Assembly (NCBI GenBank): GCA_036925085.1 | Contig: JAUPFP010000003.1 | Coordinates: 2,967,001-3,031,000 of the forward strand | Source: Brachycybe producta | Taxonomy: Eukaryota > Arthropoda > Diplopoda > Playtdesmida > Andrognathidae | Direction of reading: 5' to 3' | DNA: 64,000 bases | Shown here: positions 10,630 through 20,999 of the stretch, in pieces | How the letters are laid out: each line of letters starts with the position of its first letter | How positions within the stretch are numbered: the first letter of the stretch is position 1 | Notes under the pieces: generated by a model | Databases searched by the model: none | What the model was told of the DNA's origin: nothing | What the model saw: only the letters and a program-made list of their open reading frames with translations | Program-made: the position numbers and the translations under genes

Positions 10630-10826
10630 ACAGGCAATTAGAAATCGGGACAAACAGAAGTTGGCTCCGCCCTTTTTATGACGACCGACAACTTCTAATT
10701 GGTTGGTTATGTAATCTGACTCCGCCCTTTTCAACGCCAAACCACACAACAAACCAATTAGAAGTTGCCGGTCGTCATAAAAAGGGTGGAGCCAACTTCT
10801 GTTCGTCCCGATTTCTAATTGCCTGT
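10630..10826. mobile_element. Family B MITE
   Basis: acaggcaattagaaatcggg at the left and cccgatttctaattgcctgt at the right, both intact. The central CRE word is lost (taatctgactccgccc). It sits beside the diverged family A copy. Confidence 0.85.
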
Positions 10827-11284
10827 AGAAAATAATTTTTATAATTAGCCTCCTCCTTCCACTCTTCAATTCAAGGAAAATTCTATTAAGCTCCGCCCAA
10901 CTTCAACTAAGCACCTCCCACTTTTTCAATTGTTTTTCAAGACAGGCAGGCAGTTGGTCCACGTGGAGCCAGAAAAAAAATTCTGTTAGCCCCGCCCTTT
11001 TATGAGCAATCATCAGACCAATAACAAACAGAATCAAACGCGTAAAAAACCTAAATAACCAATGAGAACGAACTTTTCTGGCTGCGTCCCTCAGCTGCTT
11101 CTGTTTTAAAGTGGTTGTGTGAGAGACTATTTATGTCAACAAAAAAAAGTTTAATGTAATTTTGACATAAATGGCGCTTCATACGTAGCAAAATCTTATT
11201 TAAAAAAAAAAACGCTTTTTGTAATAAACTTTTAACTCGTTTTTTTTTTTAAACTTTTTTTTAGTTTTTCGAGGATACATTTAA
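10827..11284 (+). promoter_or_regulatory. Presumed eIF4G2 upstream and 5' leader region
   Basis: Holds a decayed family L unit near 10850-10950, then unassigned AT-rich sequence. A pyrimidine run ending ttttttttag (AG at 11263-11264) lies 69 bp before the GUG candidate. It could be the acceptor of a leader intron or a trans-splice site. An in-frame stop (TAA, 11282-11284) closes the frame upstream. No TATA box is clear. Confidence 0.4.
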
Positions 11285-11332
11285 ACATTCGTTGGGCCTT
11301 TTACTTTTCGGAGCTACGATCTTGATCTTCCC

Positions 11333-11359
11333 GTGGCGGGCCACATAGTCTTAAAGACG
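11333..11359 (+). promoter_or_regulatory. EIF4G2: Non-AUG start region of eIF4G2
   Basis: From the in-frame TAA at 11282 to the end of exon 1 there is no in-frame ATG, yet the frame encodes GGASRCSGG, matching the start of vertebrate eIF4G2 (GGASRFS). Two candidates are in frame: GTG at 11333 and ACG at 11357. ACG aligns without gaps to the vertebrate GUG and has A at -3 and G at +4. GTG at 11333 has the conserved codon but C at -3. Exon 1 ends in phase 2 and fits the next exon (AG+G = Arg). Confidence 0.8.
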
Positions 11360-14300
11360 GACGGGCAGAGAGGACCGGGTGGTGCTTCTCGATGCTCGGG
11401 AGGAAGGTCTGTCTTGTCTGAACTTGTTTTCTTTCCAATAGATCCGCCATTTTTTTTATTTCTAACCATAATTCTTTTTATTTACATTTTTCCTTGCAGT
11501 ATAGCTCCTCCCCTTTTTACTAACTCCGCCCCCTTTAAAGAGCGTTACAGGGAGGTTGATTCAGTTCCTTTTTGCTGATGCTCAAGATAATTTTTCCCGC
11601 TTCTTTTACTGGTGTTTAGCACTTAACCTGGTTTAGGATCAGCTGATTTATGATTTCTGATTTATTAATCTGTCTTTCAGGTCAACTTTCAAAGTGTTTT
11701 AGAAACTAGAAGGGTAGCTTCAATCACTTTTACGGCCATTTTCGTGTTGATGTCGTTCAAAATAAGCTTTTTCCTAACCAAAAATTAAAAAAAAAACATT
11801 GCTTAAAGTTGGGTCGTTTTAAAACTGACATTAAAAAGTTTATTTTGAAAGATATCAATCAAAAATCTGAAAAAAATCCTTAACTGATTGAGAGCTACTC
11901 TTCTAGTTTCTAAAAAAAAAAAACTTTCTAGTTTTTTCTTAAGGTGATTTTAAAGTGTAAACGCCCCTTAAATTAATGATTATTCTGTCTTTCTGGTGCA
12001 AAATTAAGAAAAACATTGAAGTGTTTTAGAAACTAGAAGGGTAGCTTCAATCATTCATGTTGATATCTTTCAAAATAACCTTTTTTAAAATTTCAAAATA
12101 AGCTTTCCAAAAATTAAAAAAAAAATTATCGCCTGCTTTAAAGTTGGATCATTTTAAAACTCAAATAAAAAAAGCTTATTTTGAACGATATCAACATGAA
12201 TGATTGAAGCTACCCTTCTAGTTTCTAAAACACTTTCTAGTTTTTCTTAATTTTTTGCTCTTCTGAAAAACAGAGAAGTAATCAAAGTTAGGAAACGCCC
12301 CCTTCATTATTACACTCCGCCTCCTCTCTAAATAGGTGTTCCAATAATACACAGGCAAGTGTGCTCAGCAGAATACAATCGTTTGCCCCGCCCCCTTGGT
12401 TTGTTTTTTGGTCAGATGTGTCACATGCCCCGCCCTTTTCAATTTCTAATTAGTTGATATTTTATCTGACGATCATAAAAGGGGGCGGGGGAAACGATTG
12501 TAGGGTGCTGAGCACACTTGCCTGTGTCAATAATACAGTGTTTCACTTTGGTTTTTATTTTTGGTGTCAAGGGTTTGGAATTTCTAAATATTTATTCTTA
12601 TCGTGACCTAGAAATTGTTTATAATCAACAATCACAATAATAAAAACAAATGTTAGCACAAAAAAAAGTGGATTACTAGATCACCGATTTTTATTATCAG
12701 ATTCATTTCAGCATACGATGAGATTGGAACAAGTAAATATACACAGTGGAAACAAAAGTTTAAAAAAGCCTCTTATCACACTAGCAACCTCCAATGCAAT
12801 TCAACTTGCAATGCAACCTGTGATGTGACTTTGCAACTAGAACTTTGTAATAAACTTCTATATCACACTATATGCAACCTCTAGTTCCCAATCAAGTTTT
12901 CAAAACTTCGTTTATGTCAAGGGAATCGACACATTCTGGTGAATCTCGTACGGTGGTATCGGAAGATATTTTACTTTTAATCTGCGTTTTACTCAATGTT
13001 AAAATTTCAATTCTATTCTGGATTATCCAAGTAAAAATGCAGCTAAAAAGTAGAATGACTTTCCATCCACACGAGGATCTGCTGTCAATCTTAGTGAAAA
13101 TCGTACTTATGATTTTCTTCAATGTCTGCCCCCTTGGTTTGTGTGTCCATATTGGGATCAACTAACAGGAAGTTCATAAACCGGAAGTCATGAAACAGGG
13201 AATTCGTTCAATGTTACATATATGTCATTTCTGGCAAACGACCTGATTGGTTGTTTGTCAGAAAGTTGACTTGAAAAAGTCTCTCAAAGTTGAACCTGTT
13301 CAACTCTGTGAGACTTGAGTTTGACACTAAGTTGAAAGGAAAGTTTCATCAAAAGTTGCATGTTGCGTATCACACTATAAACATTGAAGTTGCAATGTCA
13401 CATTGCACGTTTTATTGCATTAAAAGTTGCTAGTGTGATACGGGCTTTATTCTATCAAAGTTTCATCGAAAGTCTCGCAGAAGTTGAACATGTGCAATTG
13501 AATGCGAAACTGAGTCTTATCACTCATCATGTGTTTTCCACTGTTCTCCCCCCCCCTTTAAAAGTGGGCCTTCTGGGGCCGAGCCCGGCCCACTCATCAG
13601 GTTAACCCCCTTAATTCATTTGATTTTAATGTATGGTGCTCGCGGTTTTTAATGATTTCTGACATTTTTGGAGGTAAAATCTGTATTTGTTTTCCGTTCA
13701 GGGACGAGCCTCAGCGTTCCCTGGCCGCTAGCGTTGCCCAACAGGCTATTCGCAGATGGGTCCCTCCGTCAAGCATTAAACGAGATGCCTTCACCCAACA
13801 AGAAAAAAATGACCTCGTTTTCCGCAGAGTGCGTGGGTGAGTAGAGAGTTCCCCCCATATTACCCCTCCTCCTTAAGTCTCACCGTACGTTCAACGGTTT
13901 TGGACTTTAGGAATGTACAAAACTGATTACCCATTTTTTTGTTGTTGTTAAAAATAAAGAATTCTTAATAAACTCACCCCGGAGAAATTCCACAAGTTGA
14001 GCAATGAGTTACTTCGGACCGGCTTAGATTCTCCGACCATTCTCAAAGGTGTCATCTTACTGGTGAGAGACTTGCTCGATTGGAACGATTTTTTCAGTTT
14101 AGAGCAGTTACTGTTGCGAACTGGGCTGTCGTCGGCAGTAGTACAGTTCGGTTTGTAGCAGCTGCTGTTATAAACTATACTGTGGCAGTGGCGCGGTTCG
14201 ATTTATAGTGGATTTATGTTTGAGAGCAGTTCTAGTTCTAAATTGGACAGTGGCACGATTGAGTTCCGAGAAGTTCCTGTTGTAGACCGGACTGTGACAA

Positions 14301-14933
14301 TGGCACGGTTCCATTTATAGCAGATGGTGTTGTGAACTGTGACTGTTGCATCAATGGTACTGTTTGGTTTAGAGCGGTTTCGGTTGTAAACTGGACTGTG
14401 GCAGTAGTACTGGTCTTAGAGCAGTTCCCGTTGTAAATTGGACACTAGCGCGGTTCATTTCGGAGCATTTTATGTTGTAATCCAGCTGGTACAGTTCGGT
14501 TTAGAGCTGTTAATGTTAGTAACTGAATAGTGGCAATGGTACGGTTTTCAATTGAGAACATTTTGCTTTTATAAATCGAGCCAGAAGCTGCCTCTTCCGT
14601 TCGTTGCGTGCAGAAAGAGAGTAACAAGTAATCCGTCTTCTTTTCAATCACAAAGATCTTTGAAAAAGCCCTCGATGAACCCAAGTACAGTTCTATGTAT
14701 GCGCAGCTATGTCGCAAACTATGTGAAGACGCTCCAAACTTTGAGAAGCAAAGCAGTGCCTCCGTGAGTTGCCCGTTATCCCTTTCGAGAACGACTAGAA
14801 CGTTTCAGATTTGATTTGTAACGTTGCGTAGATTTTCTTTGTGCAGACATTCAGACGCCTTTTACTTAGCAAGTGTCAGGACGAGTTCGAAAACAGAAGC
14901 AAAGCGACAGAAGGTACATTTTTGCAACCCTGG

Positions 14934-14972
<39 letters not shown>

Positions 14973-17900
14973 AACTTACTTGTATTTCTTTGTGACACCG
15001 CAGCGTTCGATAAGAAAGATGGACCGCTTACGGCAGAGGAGGAGGAGCAGCGTACGCTCGCAAAGCATAAGATGCTCGGTAACATCAAATTCATTGGCGA
15101 ATTGGGCAAACTCGAAATGCTCCACGAAAGCATTCTTCACAAGTGCGTCCAACAACTGCTGGAGAAGAAAAAACAGAGACGCGGTTACGGAATCAAAGAT
15201 GTTGCCGAGGACATTGAGTGCCTCTGTCAGATAATGAGAACCTGCGGTCGTATCCTTGACACTGATAAGGCACGATCGCTCATGGATCAGTACTTTGATC
15301 GCATGAAGACGCTCGCTAACAACCCTGAGCTTCCGTCGCGTATACGCTTCATGTTGCAGGACGTACTGGAGTTGCGCGAGAAGAAGGTAACTTCTTACGA
15401 GAAAAGATCAAGTCGCTATACGTCGAACAACTGTTGGATGGAGCTTTAAAACAGCTTTATGAGCAACTAAACTGTAAAATATGCAAATGAAAGCGAACGA
15501 CTGGTTATTCTGCTGCGTTTTCGGAAGAGCAACACTAAGGAGAAACTGAAAGTGTTAGAAACTAGAACGGGTAGCTGAATTACTCAACAGTATTTTCATT
15601 TTTGTTATATTTCAAAATAAACTTTTTATGGACAAAACTTGAAAAATATTGTCTACTTAAAAGTTGTGTTAATTTAAAACTGACATAAAAAGCTTATTTT
15701 GAAAGATACCATTCTAGTTTCTAAAACACGTTCGTGTTTATCTTCATTTTGCATCCGATTGCAAAATAACACAACGGAATCGAACTCCGGTTATTTTATG
15801 TTTTAAAAGTAACATTAATAAAGAAATTCAATTGAGTTTTAGAAACTAGAAGGGTAGCTCAATCACTTTAGGGTATTTTCACGATTATTATCTTTCAAAA
15901 TAAGCTTTTTATGTCAGTTTGAAAATGACTCACCTTGAAGCAGACAATATTTTTTAAATTTTTGTCAATAGAAAGTTTATTTTGAAAAATATCAACATCA
16001 AAATAACCTCAAGTGATTGATCTAACCTTCTAGTTTCTAAAACACTTTCAATTTCTTTTGAATAAAGAATAATCACTTCTAGCGACATTTCGACATGAAT
16101 GTCACCTTAAGAATTTAGTAGTTGCTTGACGTCGACGAAACAGTTGCTAACAATCGTGTAGCAAGGGAGAGAAAACACAAGACTTACGTTCTGTTTCTTG
16201 TTTAGCGTTGGGTCCCACGTAAAGTCCTTACGGATCACGGTCCGAAAACAATTCAGCAAGTCCGTGAAGAAGCCGCAAAGGTAGATCTTCGGAAGACGAT
16301 CGGTTAACTTTTTCCTTACCGAATTATCTTTTTTTTCCGTTTCAGGACTTCGGCTATTACATACCACCTCCGAGCACCGGACGGAACCCAACAATGGGAA
16401 TTGCACCGAATTATCGTGGCTCGCGAAGCCGTGGTGGCATGGATGATGTTTTCGGACCAGTTGGTTTGTCATTATGTCTTTTTAGAGACGGGAGGATTAA
16501 AAGTACGAAACTGAAAATAGATGAATTTTGTTGTTGTCTTTTAATGAAGAGGGTTTTAATCTCGGAACTGGACCCGGAGTCATTGCAAACGATCATTACA
16601 ATGGTTTCACTCCTAATCATGTTGGACGTCAGAACCGCAACAATATTCCTGGTTCCGGTAGGTTCTATTTTTGGTCGCTTTTCCTGTGTTTGCATTTTAC
16701 GCTTTCAATAATTATGTTAATAAAAAGTCATGCAATTGAATGGAAATCTTCGTTATAATGCATTTTGGAAGCAACATTAATAAGAAATTGAAAGTGTTTT
16801 AGAAACTAGAAGGGTAGCTGAGTGACAAAAGAATATTTTCATGTCGATATCTTTCAAAATAAACATTTTACGGACACAAATTTAAAAATATCGTCTGCTT
16901 AAAGATAGTTTATTTGTAAACGGACATAAAAAAAATTTTATTTTGAAAGATATCAACGTGAAACTTAGTTTCTGAAACACATTCAAGTGTCTCTTAATTT
17001 TGCTCTTGTAAGACAGAATAACCAAAATTCTAAGATCGCTATGTTTTTCTAATAAGGTTCGTACTCCATGAGTGGCGGCAGCGGTGGTCAGATGCCGATG
17101 TCTCTTCTATATCCGAACCGACAGAATATGTCGCAAAACAGCCACAATAATCAATACACTTCACAGCAACAGCAGCAGCAACAACAACAACAGTTGCAAC
17201 AACAACACGGTTAACACACAAAGAAAAACAAAAAAAAAACAAGCTCCGAACTTGCATTTATAATAACGAGGTCGGTTTCTTCTCTTGTTCGCTCGTTAAC
17301 AGGTGTGAAAGATCTTCCGCCGCGTTTTATGAAGAAATCTCCTTTGTCGAGCAATTTGGACGACATAAGTTTACGTCCAGCTCAGAATTCGATGATGTTG
17401 AAGCCAAAAATACCGAGTTTCTTGTCGAAATCGGTCAGTCCGGTTACAAACCAGGTTCCGTTGTCGCTCAACAATCATCAAGAGAACAATACATTGCAGC
17501 CGCAATCGTTAACCAATCAGAAACCGAATCCGAATCTGAATCCTCTTCTCAAAGAGGTTTTTTTCTAAATCACTGGCGTTTTTTTTTCCGCAATACTTTT
17601 GCGTTTCTAATGTGTTTTTTGTGTCGGCAGAGTAACATATTGATCAAACAGACCTCAATCGATAAAAACAAAGTAAACAAAAAGGATCTCGGACCATCGA
17701 AGTCTGAGACTTTAAAGACTTTGGTAAACGAACTTACGGAAAAGATCGTTCGATCGAATGCTAAATTCGGTATTTTCTTTGCAGGAAAATTATCTTAACG
17801 AGTTCTTAACCAGTCAAGACACAACTAAAGCTATCGAATTCATTAAAGAATTGAAAGCACCGAAGAAGTTGGTTATTTTTCTTACAAATTCTGTTCTTTC

Positions 17901-20165
17901 GTTCGATTGTTTTTCATTCGATTCTTTGCTGTCTTATTTAGTTACATGTCTGACATTGCTCTTCTCCTGATGGTGAAAACATTGGAGAAATCAGGTGAAA
18001 AAAATCGTTTAAAATCAATGGTTAAGTAACGAAACTAAACGACGTTACCTTTAATTGCAGACAGTGACCGTGACCTCGTCAGTAAACTAGTATCGTTGAT
18101 GAAGAAGGAGGATATCTTGGGATCGACTCACTTCATCGAAGTTCGTTAACGGGTTCTCTCTTCGTGTTTGAATTAAATTTCCGTCTTAACGTCTTTTTTT
18201 CTCTTGTCCTTTTCAAGGGATTCAAGATCCTTGTTCAGCAGATGTCGGAACTGGAATCGGATGTTCCACGTGTGAAGTCTCACGTTGCCGGGTTCGCTGC
18301 CCGTGCGATCGTAGAGGATCTAGTGTCGTTAGCCGATGTCGCAGGTTATGAAAGTTCCTTTCGTGTTTTGAAATCGAATCTTGGTGTGTTTTTTTTTAAC
18401 TTTTTTTGTTTCAAATCGATACAGAACCTCTAGAGAATGGATCTCACTATCCGTTGTTCTTACTGTGTCTGCAGCAACTTCATAAACTGCAGGGTAAACA
18501 ATGGTTAAGTACGACTTTTAATGAAAGCAAAGTCAACTTACAGAATATGTTGCCTGGTCAGTTTTGATACCAATTTGATTTTGTTGCTCTTTCGCTCGCA
18601 TTTATGGCCAAAGTAACGAGTCTTGTTATTTTCTAAATAGAAATCGATCGTAGTAAGGAACGTCTGACCGACATTCTCGAAGATCGTGGACTCAGTTTTC
18701 TGTTTCCGCTCTTGCGTATTCAAGCGGATCTTTGGAAACAGGTAAACCGAAGCCAAAAAACGGTACACTTCTAACTGTTAACATATGAGGTTGATCGCAG
18801 CGGCGAGCTGACAAAAGTAACGCTGCGCTAAGCTGCAAAATTAATGCCGCGGTGAAAGTAATGCTGTGCTCAGCTGACAAAGTAACGCCGCGGCGAGCTG
18901 CCATTAGTTACTTTGGAACAATTACTTTAAGAGAATATGTGGTGCACCAAATTAATAAGCCACAACTCAGTGATCTCGTACAAACTCCATTAATGTTTTG
19001 CAATCCAATTGTAATCTTGAAGATACAAGCCGATCAGAATCCGGGCGTCTTCTACAAATGGGTGAAGGAGAACGTCGACGTTTCTCAGCAGACGGCACCT
19101 GGATTCATAAATGCGCTAGTTTCATGGTACGTTCCTCCGCCTCTTTCATTCGTTACCTTTTTATCGCTAACCGGGTTAACGATTTCATAGTTTGTTGAAG
19201 TACATTACGTTGAGGTCTACTTTGGCCGAAGGCGTCGATCTAAGTGTTGCTCCGGACAAAGCTTTAGTAGAAAAAGAAAAGGAATTGTTAGAGAAATACA
19301 AGGTCTTTTTTTCGTTCGTTTCGCTTTTCATTCTTGTTTCTATTCGAAATTGATGATCGTTTTTGTGTTTGTTTTTCTTGAAGCCGGTTTTCCAGTTATT
19401 CTTACACGATCACATAAACCTACAAGTCGTTGCGCTTTACGCACTTCAAGTTCACTGTCATAACTACAATTTTCCGAAAGGTTTGAACTCTGTGTTTTAG
19501 TTAAAACAACAAGGGTGGTGATTATTTAACGGGTTTTATAAACAGCTGATTATTGTGTCTTTCAGATGAGCAAAATGAAGAGAAACTGGAAAGTGTTTTA
19601 GAAATTAGAAGGGTAATTCAATCACTTAAGGCTAACTTCATGTTGCTATCTTTTAAAATAAACCTTTTAAAGACCAAAATTTATAAAATATCGTCTTGAT
19701 TAAAGGTGAGGCATTTTCAAACTGACCCTAAAACGTTTATTTTGAAAGATATCAACATAAAAAAATACCCTTCAGTGGTTGAGCCACCCTTCTAGTTTCT
19801 TAAACACATTCAACCTTCTGAAAGACAGAATAATCAAGAGTTCGAAGCCGCTTTACACTTTAAACCTTTTAAGTGTTTTTTTCTTTCGTAATTAAAAAGG
19901 AATGCTTCTACGTTGGTTCATGGCGATGTACTCGCAAGATCTAATCGAAGAAGAAGCGTTTCTAAAATGGAAGGAAGATATAAGCGATCAGTTTCTCGGA
20001 AAGGGAAAAGCTCTTTTTCAGGTTTCAATGATATCGAACGAGCAAACGTAATCAAAGTTAGTTAACTTTTTTTTAACTCGTTATCTTTAACAGGTAAATA
20101 CTTGGTTGACTTGGTTGGAGGAAGCCGAAGAGGAAGACGAAGCTTCCGATGATGGAGACAATTAA
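11333..20165 (+). CDS. EIF4G2: Eukaryotic translation initiation factor 4 gamma 2 (DAP5/p97/NAT1)
   Basis: An eIF4G relative lacking the eIF4E-binding region; it recruits eIF4A, eIF3 and eIF2 for cap-independent or eIF3d-dependent translation in the cytoplasm. 23 coding exons join in phase: 11333-11406, 13702-13836, 13960-14062, 14656-14763, 14847-14913, 15004-15386, 16206-16280, 16346-16459, 16552-16657, 17057-17209, 17303-17556, 17631-17723, 17785-17867, 17942-17994, 18061-18140, 18218-18344, 18425-18556, 18641-18741, 19023-19126, 19191-19302, 19384-19480, 19900-20021, 20094-20165. The product is 907 residues from ACG 11357 or 915 from GUG 11333; human is 907. Counting from ACG: MIF4G at about 62-290 (ILNKLTPEKFHKL, GNIKFIGELGKLEMLHESIL, LEDP-type helices), then a linker with GTGPGVI, a poly-Q run and DLPPRF/ISLRPAQ, MA3 at about 525-650 (FAARAIVEDLVSLADVA, HYPLFLLCLQQLHKL), and W2 at about 720-900 (FYKWVKENV, LYALQVHCHNYNFPKGMLLR) ending in the acidic WLTWLEEAEEEDE. 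Exon edges are inferred from splice sites and homology. Confidence 0.97.
11665..11944. mobile_element. Family A MITE in eIF4G2 intron 1
   Basis: agtgttttagaaactagaag at the left and actcttctagtttct at the right, with ataagctttttcc and aaaagtttattttgaaagat as the inner arms. Confidence 0.82.
11945..12300. mobile_element. Family A MITE, second copy in eIF4G2 intron 1
   Basis: Follows the first copy directly. Its outer left arm (gattattctgtctttctggt) starts where the previous outer arm ends. The inner arms are gaaactagaagggtagcttc and gaagctacccttctagtttc. Confidence 0.8.
12351..12527. mobile_element. Family B variant MITE (ACAGGCAAGTG type)
   Basis: acaggcaagtgtgctcagca at the left and tgctgagcacacttgcctgt at the right. 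Inner arms are caatcgtttgccccgccc and its mirror. The flanks share CAATAATAC (9 bp), a target duplication as in the main family. Confidence 0.82.
12765..13452. mobile_element. Non-autonomous DNA element with TCACACTAGCAAC ends
   Basis: Ends are cttatcacactagcaacctc at about 12772 and the complement agttgctagtgtgatacggg near 13427. Sub-terminal gcaatgcaac words recur at both ends. Small internal frames show no transposase. It lies inside eIF4G2 intron 1. Confidence 0.7.
14101..14560 (+). repeat. Degenerate minisatellite in eIF4G2 intron 2
   Basis: About nine copies of a unit of roughly 45-55 bp built on agagcagtt, gttgtaaactgga, tgtggcagtggcac and ggttcggttt. It fills most of the 593-bp intron (14063-14655). 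Confidence 0.8.
14914..15003 (+). other. EIF4G2: In-frame 90-bp intron of eIF4G2 holding a GA microsatellite
   Basis: The intron runs from gtacat to cgcag. It is 90 bp, a multiple of three, and has no in-frame stop. Retention would insert 30 residues, including an Arg-Glu repeat from the GA run at about 14938-14968, between exons encoding MIF4G helices. Confidence 0.75.
15520..15800. mobile_element. Family A MITE in eIF4G2 intron 6
   Basis: gttagaaactagaacgggta at the left and ataccattctagtttctaaa at the right. Outer arms carry aagagcaacactaaggagaa and cttcattttgcatccg. With the next copy it fills the intron. Confidence 0.82.
15830..16075. mobile_element. Family A MITE, second copy in eIF4G2 intron 6
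   Basis: agttttagaaactagaaggg at the left and taaccttctagtttctaaaa at the right. Two palindromes in one 819-bp intron (15387-16205) would each fold in the pre-mRNA. Confidence 0.82.
16785..17025. mobile_element. Family A MITE in eIF4G2 intron 9
   Basis: gtgttttagaaactagaagg at the left. The right inner arm is shortened (aaacttagtttctgaaacac), followed by the outer ttaattttgctcttgtaaga. Confidence 0.8.
17164..17205 (+). repeat. CAA/CAG run coding poly-Gln in eIF4G2
   Basis: Ten glutamine codons, one Leu, then three more Gln at the end of exon 10, in the disordered linker between MIF4G and MA3. The CAA/CAG mixture suggests an old, partly stabilised microsatellite. Confidence 0.9.
19545..19885. 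mobile_element. Family A MITE in eIF4G2 intron 21
   Basis: tgttttagaaattagaaggg at the left and agccacccttctagtttctt at the right, with outer arms gtctttcagatgagcaaaat and tctgaaagacagaataatca. It accounts for most of the 419-bp intron. Confidence 0.82.
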
Positions 20166-20271
20166 AAGGAGAAAGAAAAAAATTGGGGTAAAAGAAAACC
20201 ACGGGTGAGAATTTACGAGGAGGGGAAGAAAAAGTCCACATAAAACGGTTTCTTCTAGAAAAAACAAACAA

Positions 20272-20277
20272 AATAAA
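20272..20277 (+). terminator. Candidate polyadenylation signal of eIF4G2
   Basis: AATAAA 107 bp after the stop codon, in an A-rich context and followed by T-rich sequence near 20318. It is the first AATAAA after the coding end. Confidence 0.6.
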
Positions 20278-20559
20278 AACGTCGCTTTCAAAACGATGTT
20301 TTGACGTAAAAAAACACTTTTTTTAACAATGAAATTTAAAGAGATCGATAAAAAAAATTCTTCGTTAAATATGATAATTCGTAACTTTTTACATAAAAAA
20401 AAATTTACAAGAAATACGAAAAAGCGTCACTTTAACCATCTTTGTCTCTCTATTTTCTTAGCTGAAAGTTCGTTTTTGTTTTCTTTCTGTTCGTTAGCAG
20501 AATTGATTTTTTAGTTGCGATTTTAAATGAGGCTTGAAATTTAAAGAGTCAAACTTTGC

Positions 20560-20985
20560 ACTTTGAACCCTATTGACAAGAGAAAATCCTTCCCTTTTAT
20601 AGGCTACTCAATAAGAGGGCGTTTTTTTCTAAGTTTGAACCCTGCTTTGAGGGTTTACGGTGAACTTCGAGTGCTTATGTTCTAAATTCGACACTTGGCC
20701 CTTGAACTTCAACTTGAAACCTCTGAGAAGAAGGTCCAAACATAGAAAAATCTCATATTGGAGGCTACTCAATAAAACAAGGGTTTTTTTTTTCTAAGGG
20801 TGAACTCTGCTTCGAGGGTTTACGGTGAGCTTCTTTCAAGGACACACTTAGCACTTGAACTTCAACTTGAAACCTCTGAGAAGAGGTTCCAATATAGAAA
20901 ATTCCTCTATTCGAGGTTACTCAATAAAACGAGTTTTTCTAAAGTTTCAACCATGCTTTTGAGGGTTCAAGTTGAACTTTTTTAA
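20560..20985 (+). repeat. Tandem repeat of about 155 bp downstream of eIF4G2
   Basis: ggctactcaataa recurs near 20602, 20763 and (ggtta form) 20915. Each is followed by gttttt(t)ctaa, a gagggttta/c block and cttgaacttcaacttgaaac. About three copies, diverged. Confidence 0.82.
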
Positions 20986-20999
20986 CTGTTAAATTTCGA

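Noticed and set aside
12872-13165. Overlapping 89-97 codon frames on both strands
   Set aside because: They lie inside the non-autonomous element at 12765-13452 in eIF4G2 intron 1, with no homology recognised and equal openness on both strands.
14552-14767. 71-codon + strand frame
   Set aside because: It covers an eIF4G2 exon in the wrong frame. The right frame gives IFEKALDEPKYSSMYAQLC.
16107-16472. 121-codon minus-strand frame
   Set aside because: It is antisense to eIF4G2 exons 7 and 8, whose + strand coding is certain.
17758-17784. 15-bp intron gtattttctttgcag at 17770-17784
   Set aside because: Too short to splice. A donor at 17724 gives a 61-bp intron and an ungapped match to vertebrate eIF4G2 across the junction.
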